DNA of 22,450 bases from JAWLDB01 sp041686915 (GTDB lineage: Bacteria; Bacillota; UBA994; UBA5500): NCBI GenBank assembly GCA_041686915.1, contig JAWLDB010000023.1, positions 1 through 22,450 on the forward strand, in the 5' to 3' direction. Made by a program: the position numbers and the translations under genes. A model generated the notes under the pieces. The model had not been told where the DNA came from, made no database searches, and worked only from the letters and a program-made list of their open reading frames with translations. Positions 13,692 through 22,200 of the stretch are shown piece by piece (positions within the stretch are counted from its first letter, which is position 1; every line of letters starts with the position of its first letter).

Positions 13692-13972
13692 ATGGCTGAT
13701 AGTCAATATAGTCGAAAATCCTTGCGTCTAACAGACTATGATTACACTACACCTGGCGCTTATTTCATCACCTTGTGTACTAAAGATCATGCATGCATGT
13801 CTGGCTCGATTGAAGAAGGAACAATGCACCCAAGCACAGCGGGTTTGTTGGCGGACGTGGAGAGAGAGACCTGGAGAAAATCCGGGAGTATACAGTGAAC
13901 AACCCTCTTAAGTGGGATGATGATGAGGAAACACGCAGTAGTGTAAGTGGGACGGTTGCCCGATTTGGCTAG
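13692..13972 (+). pseudogene. Internally deleted RAYT (REP-associated Y1 transposase) remnant
   Basis: From ATG 13692, eight bases after GGGAGG, the frame encodes a RAYT N-terminus (RKSLRLTDYDYTTPGAYFIT, then LCTKDH). It ends with TGA at 13896. A second frame from about 13880 encodes a RAYT C-terminus (IREYTVNNPLKWDDDEE) and ends with TAG at 13970. Intact members have roughly 180 or more residues, so the central ~80-100 residues, including the HxH metal motif and the catalytic Tyr, are gone. The junction near 13876-13880 also changes frame. This is a non-functional deletion derivative, not a sequencing frameshift alone. Confidence 0.88.
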
Positions 13973-13975
13973 CGC

Positions 13976-14001
13976 CGGGACGGACAGGGTCCGTCCCCTA
14001 C
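13976..14001 (-). repeat. REP-like hairpin repeat 3 (inverted orientation)
   Basis: Exact reverse complement of repeat 2; on the plus strand it reads CGGGACGGACAGGG and ends in CCCCTAC. With repeat 2 it forms the terminal inverted repeats of the RAYT remnant element. Confidence 0.92.
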
Positions 14002-14342
14002 ACAGTAGATGTATCATGCAAGCGAAGATCAAGGCAGCAAGGAACATAATAAAGGACCACAGCTTTCAGCAAAGGGGCCCCAGAGCCTTGCTCCTGGCGC
14101 ATCAGAGAAGATAAACAGGATAAAAGAGCGAGGGACTCTGAGTGTCCACGGTGGGTTCAACCAGGATAGTGGCAGTAGACTAATAAGGTGAATATCCGGT
14201 TAGGACTGGCAGCCGCCTCAGAAGAGCCGGAGGCATATGGAAGGCGGCCCGCGCCGCCCGCCGGAGCTGGCCTGGGTGCCCCGATACCCGGAATGAGTGG
14301 TCGGTCGCGTCTGCACCCAGATAGGCAATGTCTAGGTGGTCC
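14002..14342. other. Unassigned DNA between REP repeats 3 and 4
   Basis: About 340 bp without a supportable gene. Short frames occur (for example 14009-14191 plus) but with no recognisable product. A GC-rich dyad around 14240-14270 (GGCGGCCCGCGCCGCCCGCC) could form a hairpin. Likely decayed or non-coding insertion DNA belonging to the same cluster. Confidence 0.45.
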
Positions 14343-14368
14343 CGGGACGCATAGGATGCGTCCCCTAC
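14343..14368 (-). repeat. REP-like hairpin repeat 4 (inverted orientation)
   Basis: A 26-bp unit reading CGGGACGCATAGGATGCG on the plus strand and ending CCCCTAC. On the minus strand it starts GTAGGGGACGCAT with centre CCT. Its stem GGGACGCAT/ATGCGTCCC is perfect although two stem pairs differ from repeats 2 and 3. Confidence 0.88.
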
Positions 14369-14436
14369 ACCCTCCCGTATCCCCCGCCTCCTCAGTGCTA
14401 GCCCTTCCCGTATGCACACCCGCAACATGGGGAATA

Positions 14437-14466
14437 CTGTCAAACTAAAGCAGAAAGATATATAAT
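14437..14466 (+). promoter_or_regulatory. Candidate promoter of glmU
   Basis: CTGTCA (14437-14442), an 18-bp spacer and a perfect TATAAT (14461-14466). The -35 box matches at four of six positions. It lies beyond the last REP repeat and would restore transcription of glmU after the insertion. Confidence 0.5.
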
Positions 14467-14495
14467 GTTACGGGACATAAATACTAGGTTATTCT

Positions 14496-14524
14496 GGAAG
14501 GCGAGAGATATAGATAGGCCTTCC
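14496..14524 (+). other. Hairpin in the glmU leader
   Basis: GGAAGGC (14496-14502) pairs with GCCTTCC (14518-14524) around a 15-base loop, about 20 bases before the glmU start. It has no T-tract, so it is not a terminator. It could affect mRNA stability or translation. Confidence 0.35.
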
Positions 14525-14544
14525 CTATACATCAAAGAAGGGAC

Positions 14545-15921
14545 GTGGGCTATTTGGATATATCAGCAATTATACTGGCGGCCGGTTCCGGTAAGAGAAT
14601 GAAGTCGAAGCGCAACAAGATACTACATAACCTCTGCGGTCGGCCCCTGGTCGAACATGTAGTCAACGCAAGCACTGATGCAGGTATCAACAGCATTTAC
14701 GTGGTAATTGGGCGTGACGCAGAACAAGTGCGTGAAGAACTGGGCGATGGCTACACATATGTGCACCAGGCGGAGCAGCTCGGGACCGGACATGCTGTCA
14801 TGCAGGTGGAGCCAGCGTATCGGGGTGAGGAAACCGTCTTCATCCTTTGCGGAGACACTCCCCTGATTCGTGCAGAAACCTTGAAATCAATGCTTGAGAT
14901 TCATCAACAGACAGGCGCCGACGCTACGGTGCTGACAGCAATCCTCGAGCAGCCTGGTGACTACGGGCGCATCGTGCGAGATAGCTCTGGGGCAGTTACA
15001 GGTATCGTAGAGGCCAAGGATGCAACTCCTGAGCAGAGGGCGATCAATGAGATTAACACCGGCTTCTTCTGCTTTAATTCGAACAAACTGTGGGCAGCCT
15101 TAAAGGGCATTGATAAGCACAATACCCAGGGAGAATACTACCTCACAGATGTAATTGCGCTTATGGCAAAATCGGGCGATATAGTAGCTTCTTGTGAACT
15201 GAAAGATATGGCCGAAGCCACCGGCATCAACGATCGCATTCGGTTGGCGGAAGCAGAAGACATCATGCGTCGCAGGATTCGTGAGCGGTTGATGTTAGAG
15301 GGAGTGACCTTCCTACAGCCCGAGACTTCTCTGGTTGATGCTAACGTGCAGATTGGCAGAGACACAGTCATCTATCCCGGATGCATCATCCAGGGCAATA
15401 CTGTCATCGGTGAAGACTGTCTGGTTGGCCCGGCCACTCATCTGACTGATTGTAAGATCTCAGACGGCGTTACCATTGAGCATTCGGTAGCTAGGCAGTC
15501 TAAGATAGGCGCAGGATGCTTGATCGGTCCGTACGCTTATCTGCGGCCTCAGACGGAGCTGGCTGACGGGGTAAAGGTAGGAGACTTCGTCGAGCTGAAG
15601 AACGCAAAGGTGGGCAGTGGCAGCAAGATTCCGCACCTAAGCTATGTAGGCGATGTAACCATCGGCCAGCGCGCTAACTTGGGTGCAGGCACCATTCTAG
15701 TTAACTATGACGGCAAGCATAAACACCATTCAGTTATCGAGGATGAGGCCTTCATTGGCTGCAATAGCAACTTAGTTTCACCGGTGCATATCGGTCGCGG
15801 AGCATATGTAGCAGCTGGCTCAACAATCACCAAAGATGTTCCGGCGGATGCTTTAGCTGTCGCACGGGAAAAGCAAAGTAACAAGCCTGATTGGGCCAGA
15901 AGGAGACGTGAAAACGGATAA
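14545..15921 (+). CDS. glmU: Bifunctional GlmU: glucosamine-1-P acetyltransferase / UDP-GlcNAc pyrophosphorylase
   Basis: Makes UDP-GlcNAc for peptidoglycan and wall polymers in two steps: acetylation of glucosamine-1-phosphate, then uridylyl transfer. The product has 458 residues. The N-terminal pyrophosphorylase (~1-230) opens with AIILAAGSGKRMKS and includes HAEQLGTGHA-like and FILCGDTPL motifs. A left-handed beta-helix acetyltransferase (~250-440) shows hexapeptide repeats and LGAGTILVNYDGKHKHHS. In the first signature the usual Pro before Lys is Asn (KRNKILH). The GTG at 14545 lies very close to GAAGGG (14537-14542); the in-frame TTG at 14554 is a possible alternative. Its stop is 14 bp before prs, the conserved gcaD-prs pair. 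Confidence 0.97.
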   Translation: MGYLDISAIILAAGSGKRMKSKRNKILHNLCGRPLVEHVVNASTDAGINSIYVVIGRDAEQVREELGDGYTYVHQAEQLGTGHAVMQVEPAYRGEETVFILCGDTPLIRAETLKSMLEIHQQTGADATVLTAILEQPGDYGRIVRDSSGAVTGIVEAKDATPEQRAINEINTGFFCFNSNKLWAALKGIDKHNTQGEYYLTDVIALMAKSGDIVASCELKDMAEATGINDRIRLAEAEDIMRRRIRERLMLEGVTFLQPETSLVDANVQIGRDTVIYPGCIIQGNTVIGEDCLVGPATHLTDCKISDGVTIEHSVARQSKIGAGCLIGPYAYLRPQTELADGVKVGDFVELKNAKVGSGSKIPHLSYVGDVTIGQRANLGAGTILVNYDGKHKHHSVIEDEAFIGCNSNLVSPVHIGRGAYVAAGSTITKDVPADALAVAREKQSNKPDWARRRRENG

Positions 15922-15935
15922 GGGAGGTAACGTCG

Positions 15936-16880
15936 ATGTTGGCAGGGCGCAGTATCAAAGTTTTTAGCTGCAACGCCAATCAGCCATTAGCCGAGGAAAT
16001 TGCCGGTATTTTGCAGGTCCCATTGTGTGACGGAAGAGTATCCAGGTTTAAGGACGGAGAGGTTCACGTACGCATCAACGAAAGTGTGCGCGGCGCTGAC
16101 CTGTTTGTAATTCAGCCTACGTCAGTACCGGTCAACGAACATTTGATGGAGCTGCTGATCACGATTGATGCCTTGCGCAGGGCCTCAGCTAGCCGCATTA
16201 CCGCCGTTATACCTTATTATGGCTATGCCAGGCAGGACCGCAAGGCCAAACCCAGGGACCCGATTACCGCGAAGCTGGTCGCCAATCTTTTGACCACTGC
16301 CGGGGTTGACAGGGTACTGACGATGGATTTGCATGCTGGGCAGATTCAGGGCTTCTTTGACATTCCCGTCGACCATCTGTTGGGCGTACCAATTCTGGCT
16401 GACTATTTCCTGGAGAAAGGCATTAGCGATACAATCGTCGTCTCTCCCGACCTAGGTGGGGTTACGCGGGCACGTGCATTGGCGGACCGCCTCGGCGTTC
16501 CTATCGCCATCATCGACAAGTACCGTCCCGAGCCAAATGTTTCTGAAGTCATGCACATCATTGGCAAGGTGAAGGGCAAGCGGATAATCATCATAGACGA
16601 CATTATCGATACGGCTGGCACCATTACACAAGGTGCCAAGGCATTGATGGAGCAGGGCGCTCTGGAGGTCAGCGCCTGCTGCACGCACGCCATCCTGTCG
16701 CCGCCAGCCTTAGAGCGCCTGGAAGCTTCGGTACTAACGGAACTGGTAATCACCAATACCATTCCATTACCCGCGGAGAAACATCTGCCACTGATTAAGC
16801 AGCTGTCGGTTGCTCCGCTGTTCGCTGATGCCATCAGAAGGATTCATGCAGACCTCTCTGTAAGTATCCTCTTTGATTAA
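15936..16880 (+). CDS. prs: Ribose-phosphate pyrophosphokinase (PRPP synthetase)
   Basis: Converts ribose-5-phosphate and ATP to PRPP, the precursor of purines, pyrimidines, His, Trp and NAD, and the ligand sensed by PurR. The product has 314 residues, the usual length of class I enzymes. Motifs: FKDGEVHVRINESVRG, the ATP/metal region YYGYARQDRKAKPRDPI, MDLHAGQIQGFFDIPVDHL, and the PRPP-binding loop at 217-229 (IIIIDDIIDTAGT). The ATG at 15936 follows GGGAGGTAA. It is co-transcribed with glmU. Downstream inverted repeats (16896-16968) may form its 3' end. Confidence 0.98.
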   Translation: MLAGRSIKVFSCNANQPLAEEIAGILQVPLCDGRVSRFKDGEVHVRINESVRGADLFVIQPTSVPVNEHLMELLITIDALRRASASRITAVIPYYGYARQDRKAKPRDPITAKLVANLLTTAGVDRVLTMDLHAGQIQGFFDIPVDHLLGVPILADYFLEKGISDTIVVSPDLGGVTRARALADRLGVPIAIIDKYRPEPNVSEVMHIIGKVKGKRIIIIDDIIDTAGTITQGAKALMEQGALEVSACCTHAILSPPALERLEASVLTELVITNTIPLPAEKHLPLIKQLSVAPLFADAIRRIHADLSVSILFD

Positions 16881-16997
16881 TCCCCCAACGCCTGCGGTTC
16901 CAGGATGTTTGTTCATGCCCTGTCTTGGGCATACTGATAAACAGCGTTTAGAGCTATAATCTGGAACCAGAATAAAACTTTGGACAGGGGGAGAATG

Positions 16998-17648
16998 ATG
17001 AGTATCAGTGCAGAGCTTTCTGTGGACATTCGCCACAGCAGTACGAAGGGGCAATTGCGCGAACTGCGCAAATCAGGCATTGTGCCAGGTGTTGTCTACG
17101 GCCATCACGTAGAGGCCGTGCCTGTGCAGGTAGGGGTCAAAGAGTTGGTGGAACTGTTGGGCAAGGTATCTTCCAGCAGTATTATCACTCTTCAGCTCAA
17201 GGGCGCAAACGAGCGGATGAATGCCATGGTCAAGGACATCCAGTTTGACGCGATCCGTAGAACTCCGTTGCATATCGACTGGCAAGCGGTCAGTATGGAC
17301 GAGCCTGTGTCCGTCGCCATTCCCATTCATCTCGTCGGTAAAGCCCCGGGCGAGGCATCAGGCGGTGTGGTGCAGTTAGGCGCCCGTGAGGTGGCAGTGA
17401 GGGCGAAGCCCAACGATCTGCCAGACCGTTTGGATGTTGATATTAGCAGCTTGAACGTCGGTGATCACATCGCCGTTTCGGCTCTGGTTTTGCCCACAGG
17501 GGTAGAGCTGCAAAGCAATCCGGATGAGCTGATTGTAGGGGTGGTTGCTCCGAATCTCGAAGAAGAGGAAGTGCCACCTACAGAGATCGTTACAGATGCG
17601 GATGCTGAGGCAGAAGCCAAGCCTGAGGCTGAAGAAAAGCCCGAGTAA
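16998..17648 (+). CDS. rplY: 50S ribosomal protein bL25, long form (Ctc/TL5)
   Basis: Long-form bL25 of 216 residues. The N-terminal domain (~1-90) binds 5S rRNA; the beta-rich C-terminal domain (~95-190) is typical of Ctc/TL5 proteins; the last ~30 residues are an acidic Glu/Ala/Pro tail. In B. subtilis ctc is a general-stress gene and its product associates with ribosomes under stress. ATG 16998 is preferred (five bases after GGGGGAG); the adjacent ATG 16995 is in frame. Upstream, TATAAT (16955-16960) has only weak -35 candidates. The order prs-ctc-pth is conserved. Confidence 0.95.
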   Translation: MSISAELSVDIRHSSTKGQLRELRKSGIVPGVVYGHHVEAVPVQVGVKELVELLGKVSSSSIITLQLKGANERMNAMVKDIQFDAIRRTPLHIDWQAVSMDEPVSVAIPIHLVGKAPGEASGGVVQLGAREVAVRAKPNDLPDRLDVDISSLNVGDHIAVSALVLPTGVELQSNPDELIVGVVAPNLEEEEVPPTEIVTDADAEAEAKPEAEEKPE

Positions 17649-17665
17649 CGCAAAGCGAATATCTT

Positions 17666-17690
17666 ATGGCGCAGCCTGGCTGCGCCATTT
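17666..17690 (+). terminator. Hairpin after rplY (probable weak terminator)
   Basis: A strong ten-bp stem ATGGCGCAGC / GCTGCGCCAT with a CTG loop lies 17 bp after the rplY stop. Only three T follow, so termination may be incomplete and allow read-through into pth. Confidence 0.6.
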
Positions 17691-17810
17691 AGCATGCATG
17701 CTATTCGCCTGGTTTCGCGGCAGCGTAAAGTACGGTATATTGAACACATAGACAGACTAAATGACAGGTATACTGATAACGTTGCCTGTAACATGGAGTG
17801 GTGGAAACGG

Positions 17811-18386
17811 ATGAAGATTATCGTAGGTTTGGGCAATCCTGGGCCCAAGTATGCAGAAACCAGGCACAACATCGGCTTTATGATTGTCAATGAGCTGGCG
17901 CGCAGGCATCAGATCAAGGTAAAAGGCACCCTTGGCCCTGCTATTGCCGGTGATGGCCAAATTAGCGGTGAAAAGGTATGGTTGGTGCAGCCAACCACCT
18001 TTATGAACCGCAGCGGTGAGGCAGTAAACTTTGCTGTCAGAAGGTTTGACCTCGATATAAAGGACCTAATGGTAGTCTATGATGACTTGGATCTTCCCCT
18101 TGGACGAGTCCGGCTTCGCTCGGAAGGCAGCGCCGGCGGGCATAACGGCATCAAGTCGATTATCGCATCGCTAGGCACGCAGGACTTCCCCCGGCTGCGC
18201 TTTGGCATTGGCCGCCCAGAACAGCAGGAAGTTGTCGATTACGTGCTAACCCGATTTGCACGTGCGGAGGAGCCAGACCTCACAGATACGATTGCCCGCG
18301 CGTGCGACGCTGTAGAACTGTGGATTGCGCAAGACTTGGAGAGCGCTGCTTCCCGATTTAATGGGTCACTACCATCAACCAATTAG
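17811..18386 (+). CDS. pth: Peptidyl-tRNA hydrolase
   Basis: Releases peptides from peptidyl-tRNAs that drop off ribosomes, recycling tRNA. The product has 191 residues, typical length. Active-site residues are visible: N10 (GLGNPG), H19 (TRHNIGF, the catalytic His), N66 (TFMNRSG), D91 (VYDDLDLP) and N112 (GHNGIKS). In B. subtilis this gene is spoVC, named for a sporulation phenotype. ATG 17811 is selected because the protein then starts MKIIVGLGNP as in other Pth proteins and has GGAGTGGTGG upstream; the frame is open to 17694 but that part is not conserved. Confidence 0.97.
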   Translation: MKIIVGLGNPGPKYAETRHNIGFMIVNELARRHQIKVKGTLGPAIAGDGQISGEKVWLVQPTTFMNRSGEAVNFAVRRFDLDIKDLMVVYDDLDLPLGRVRLRSEGSAGGHNGIKSIIASLGTQDFPRLRFGIGRPEQQEVVDYVLTRFARAEEPDLTDTIARACDAVELWIAQDLESAASRFNGSLPSTN

Positions 18387-18489
18387 CTCTAGGCGTACCA
18401 AAAGATGCCTTTACCGGTTTTTGTGCGCATCAGCATGAATCCACCTAAATGGGCAAACAATAGGTGTACACTCACGGGAGGTGCTCGAC

Positions 18490-18906
18490 ATGCAGACCAT
18501 TTTTGTAATCGGAATGTCGAGCGCTCTTGCTTATCTGATCAATCGCAGTCTCTTTGGCCGGCTAGGCACCTGGGGTATCATCACCCTGGTCCCTGTGGTA
18601 GAGGAACTGCTGAAGACCGGATTGGCTGCCTTGTTAGGGGCTGCTGTTTGGTGGGTGCACATCGGCTTTGGAGTGATTGAAGGGCTATTTGATATCTCGC
18701 AGCGGCCAAACCCTGTGCCGCAGCTGGGATATCTGGCCGCGTGGTGCAGCGTCATTGGCCATGGAGCTTTTGGCTCAGTAACAATCTGGGCTTGGAGCCA
18801 AACAGGCAGCGTCTATTGGGGACTGGCCACAGGCATGGGGCTGCATCTGCTGTGGAACGTTTGGATTGTCCGCATAACACAGCTTAGATCGGGGGGGATG
18901 CCATGA
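18490..18906 (+). CDS. Small PrsW-like intramembrane metalloprotease homologue
   Basis: Hydrophobic protein of 138 residues with about four membrane segments (roughly 3-18, 28-58, 80-102, 107-128). It carries EExxK (E38, E39, K42), FxxxE (F60, E64), H91 and HxxxN (H119). This is the motif set of the PrsW branch of CPBP/PrsW intramembrane proteases, where PrsW of B. subtilis cleaves the anti-sigma factor RsiW. At 138 residues it is a minimal version. ATG 18490 lies six bases after GGGAGGTG. Its TGA overlaps the fin start (ATGA), so the two are translationally coupled. No such gene lies between pth and fin in B. subtilis. Catalytic activity is inferred, not shown. Confidence 0.75.
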   Translation: MQTIFVIGMSSALAYLINRSLFGRLGTWGIITLVPVVEELLKTGLAALLGAAVWWVHIGFGVIEGLFDISQRPNPVPQLGYLAAWCSVIGHGAFGSVTIWAWSQTGSVYWGLATGMGLHLLWNVWIVRITQLRSGGMP

Positions 18907-19130
18907 AGGTTCGCTACATCTGTGATTGTTGCCGTGAAATAATCGCGGAGCTTGATGACCCTCGCTTGACAGAAGAGCGTTTGGGAATAGAACTGCTTAC
19001 GCCCGAAGAACATGGGCAGTTGGTGCAGTATGATGCGGAAACCATCGTGCTATCGGCTCTCTGCGAGGAGTGTGCTGATGTACTCCAGCCAGCAGATATA
19101 CCTAATAAGGGGGTTGTTGTGTTGCACTAG
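18903..19130 (+). CDS. fin: Anti-sigma-F factor Fin (YabK family)
   Basis: Small zinc-ribbon protein of 75 residues with Cys pairs C7/C10 and C54/C57 and the family core RLGIELLTPEEHGQLV. In B. subtilis Fin is made in the forespore under SigF, binds SigF and helps the switch from SigF to SigG. The start ATG at 18903 overlaps the preceding stop, and GGGGGGATG just upstream provides an SD. It lies directly upstream of mfd, as in B. subtilis. Its presence implies an endospore former. The second Cys pair has the form CEEC, and an additional Cys (C9) sits inside the first. Confidence 0.9.
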   Translation: MKVRYICDCCREIIAELDDPRLTEERLGIELLTPEEHGQLVQYDAETIVLSALCEECADVLQPADIPNKGVVVLH

Positions 19131-19146
19131 CTTACATGACTAATTT

Positions 19147-19176
19147 AGCCTTGGCCCACCAGGTCAGGGCTTTTTT
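19147..19176 (+). terminator. Intrinsic terminator of the PrsW-like/fin unit
   Basis: Ten-bp stem AGCCTTGGCC / GGTCAGGGCT with two G-U pairs and a CACCA loop, followed by six T, 16 bp after the fin stop. Confidence 0.88.
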
Positions 19177-19193
19177 GTATATTCCCTGGTCAT

Positions 19194-19221
19194 TTGTTTT
19201 ACATTGGAGGCATGCTACAAT
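19194..19221 (+). promoter_or_regulatory. Candidate extended -10 promoter of mfd
   Basis: TACAAT (19216-19221) is preceded by TGC, an extended -10 element, with a weak -35 TTGTTT (19194-19199) at 16 bp. It is the only good candidate between the fin terminator and mfd. Confidence 0.5.
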
Positions 19222-19262
19222 GAATTATACGGCTGCAACTAAGCAGGCAAGGGGGGCGACCC

Positions 19263-22200
19263 ATGCTTGGATTAAGTACCTTACTGTCAGGAAGCGATAA
19301 TTGGCAACTGCTCAAGCGGCGTTTGGCCTTGGGGGGTAATGTTTTGCTGTCCGGCGTCAGTGGCGCCACCAAGAGCTTTCTGACTGCCGGTTGGGTAGAG
19401 GAGCACAGTGCTCCGTTATTATATGTCACGGCTACTCCCGGACAAGCTGATCAGGCTCACCGCGATCTACAGGCGCTTCTGCCGGGAACAGCGGTGCATT
19501 ATTTTCCTGCGCGGGAAAACCCACTCTATGGCATTGCCGCGCTTAGTCCGGAGCTTGTCGGAGAACGGTTGCGAACATTATATGCTCTTTCTGAAAGCAG
19601 ACAGGTGGTGGTTGTTGCTCCGTGGGAAGCACTGTTTTACCGTCTGCCTGCGCCACAGAGCTTTTCCAGGCATAGTATGGAGCTTTCCTATGGCCAGGTT
19701 ATCGCTCCAGAGCAGGTGGCTCGAGTCCTGATTCAAACCGGATACGAGCGGGTTGACATGGTCGAGCGTCCGGGCCAGTTCAGCCAACGTGGCGGGATTT
19801 TGGATATCTACGGGCTAACTAGTGACTGGCCCGTGCGTATAGAGTTCTTTGGTGATGAAATTGACTTGATCAGGCAGTTTGACCTTACTAGCCAGCGCTC
19901 GTTGGAGAATATTGACAAGGTTATCATCATGCCGGCCCAAGAGAGTTTTTGGGAGCCTGAGGCAACAGAGGCCGGGATCGTCCGTATTGAAGCTGAGTTA
20001 GCAGAGACTGTTAAGGCTAGCCATAACAAAGGTCAGCAGCGCGAACATGTAATTGAAGACTTGGAGCGGATCAGACAAGGGCTGGTATTCCCTGGACGGG
20101 AGCGCTACCTGCCTTTCTTCAGCGAGGACAGATTTTCACTGTTTGACTATTTGCCTGAAGGCGCCGTCGTGATTGTAGACGAACCATCTCGCGTCTATGA
20201 GCAGGCCGAGTCTGACTACAAACACTTCGTCGAAACCTTCACCAACCTGTTGCAGGATGGCCGCTGTCTTCCACGGCAGATGCACATGGCCTTTGCGCCT
20301 GAGGAACTCGTGGCGAAACTGGCTAGTCGCACAGCCCTTTATCTGGCGCTCTTCCCCAGGCGCCCCGCCCCGTGGAGAGTAGAACAGCACATCCCGTTTC
20401 TCTCACGGGCAGTGCCTAGCTTCCATGGGCAGATGGCTTTCCTGCGCCAGGAGTCTGCCAGGTTGCTGGAAAATCATTATCGCATGGTCATTCTCGCCGG
20501 AGACGAGGAACGTCAGCAGCATATTCTGCGCTATCTGCAGGACGAGGGCTTTCAGCACGTTGTCGCTCTTTCTCCTGAAAAGACGCCTGCTCCCGGCGAG
20601 GTCAGTATCGTCATTGGAGAGCTGCACACCGGGTTTGAGTTGCCTGACATCAAGCTTTATGTCCTCACAGAGGGCGACATACTGCAGAAGACACGCCGGC
20701 GTCGCAGCCGCCAGCTGAGCAAGGCAGAGGGGGCCCGCCTTTCGGACTACCGGGACCTTGCGGTTGGCGACTATGTGGTGCATGTACACCACGGCATCGG
20801 TCAGTATCTTGGTATCAAGACTTTGGAGATTGCGGGTCAACATCGCGACTATCTACACGTCAAGTACTCTGGCAATGATAGCCTGTATGTTCCCACTGAA
20901 CAGATCAACTTGCTACAAAAGTATGTCGGAGCAGAGGGTAAGGCTCCGAAGGTGTACAGTCTGGGCGGAACCGATTGGCAGAAGGTCAAGGCTAGGGTCA
21001 AGCAGTCTGTGCAGGAGATGGCTAAACAGTTATTGGTGCTGTATGCCGCCAGGGAAAAGAACCCTGGCCTCAGTTTCCCGGAAGATAACGACTGGCAGCA
21101 GCAAATGGAGGCTAACTTCCCCTACAGCGAAACAGAAGATCAGTTGCGAGCCATTTTGGCAATCAAGCGTGACATGCAGTCAGACAACGTCATGGAACGC
21201 CTGCTCTGCGGCGACGTAGGCTATGGCAAGACCGAGGTGGCCATTCGGGCCGCCTTCAAAGCAGCAACAGCAGGCAAACAGGTGGCCGTGCTTGTGCCTA
21301 CCACCATCCTGGCTCAGCAACACTACAATACGTTCCGGGAGCGCTTCAGCGGGTTCCCGTTGGAAGTTGCCTTGATGTCGCGCTTCCGCAGTGCTACCGA
21401 GAACCGAGAAACAGCCAAGCGGGTCACGCAAGGCCTTGTAGATGTGGTCGTGGGGACCCATCGTCTACTGCAAAAAGACGTTAAGTTTAAAGATCTCGGA
21501 CTGTTGATAATTGACGAGGAACAACGGTTTGGAGTCACGCACAAGGAAAAACTGAAGCTGCTCCGTGAGAACGTGGATACCCTCACCCTGACGGCCACAC
21601 CGATTCCGCGCACCTTGCATATGGCCATGGTTGGTATGCGCGATATGAGTGTAATCGAGACTCCACCGGAAGACCGCTTCCCAGTGCAAACGTACGTGGT
21701 GGAGGCAAACGAAGAAGTGATCCAGAATGCCATTCGCAGAGAGTTGGCGCGCAACGGTCAGGTATACTACTTGCATAACCGGGTGCGTTCCATCCGGTAT
21801 GTAGCAGACAAGCTGACCAAGTTGGTGCCTGAGGCACGCATTGCCGTGGGACATGGGCAAATGGGCGAAGAAAAACTCGAGCGATTGATGCTAGAGTTCA
21901 TGGATGGCGAATATGATGTGCTTGTCAGCACTACTATCATTGAGTCGGGTTTAGACATTCCGAACGTTAATACAATCATCGTCGAGGATGCCGACAAGTT
22001 CGGCTTGGCCCAGCTATATCAGCTGCGTGGCCGAGTCGGGCGCTCCAACCGCGTTGCCTATGCGTATTTCACGTACAAGCCTGAGAAGGCGCTGTCGGAA
22101 GTGGCGGACAAGCGGCTGCAGGCAATCAAAGAGTTTACGGAGCTTGGCTCAGGCTTCAAGATTGCCATGCGTGATCTGGAGATTAGGGGGGCAGGGAACA

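Larger units (their letters stand above)
13569..14001 (+). mobile_element. REP-flanked element carrying a deleted RAYT transposase
   Basis: A 433-bp segment bounded by identical 26-bp REP hairpins in inverted orientation, with a degraded REP-associated tyrosine transposase between them. RAYT genes are characteristically flanked by inverted REPs beginning GTAG, and this matches that arrangement. The catalytic middle of the transposase is missing, so the element could move only if a full RAYT elsewhere in the genome acts on it. Confidence 0.6.

Noticed and set aside
17740..17774. Promoter for pth using TTGAAC and TATACT
   Set aside because: The spacer is 23 bp; the alternative TAGACA gives 14 bp. 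Neither fits sigma-A.
18433..18459. Possible SigF/SigG promoter (GCATG and GGGCAAACA) before the PrsW-like/fin unit
   Set aside because: The -10 resembles the forespore pattern, but the spacer is only 13 bp and the -35 is imperfect; kept as a hint only.
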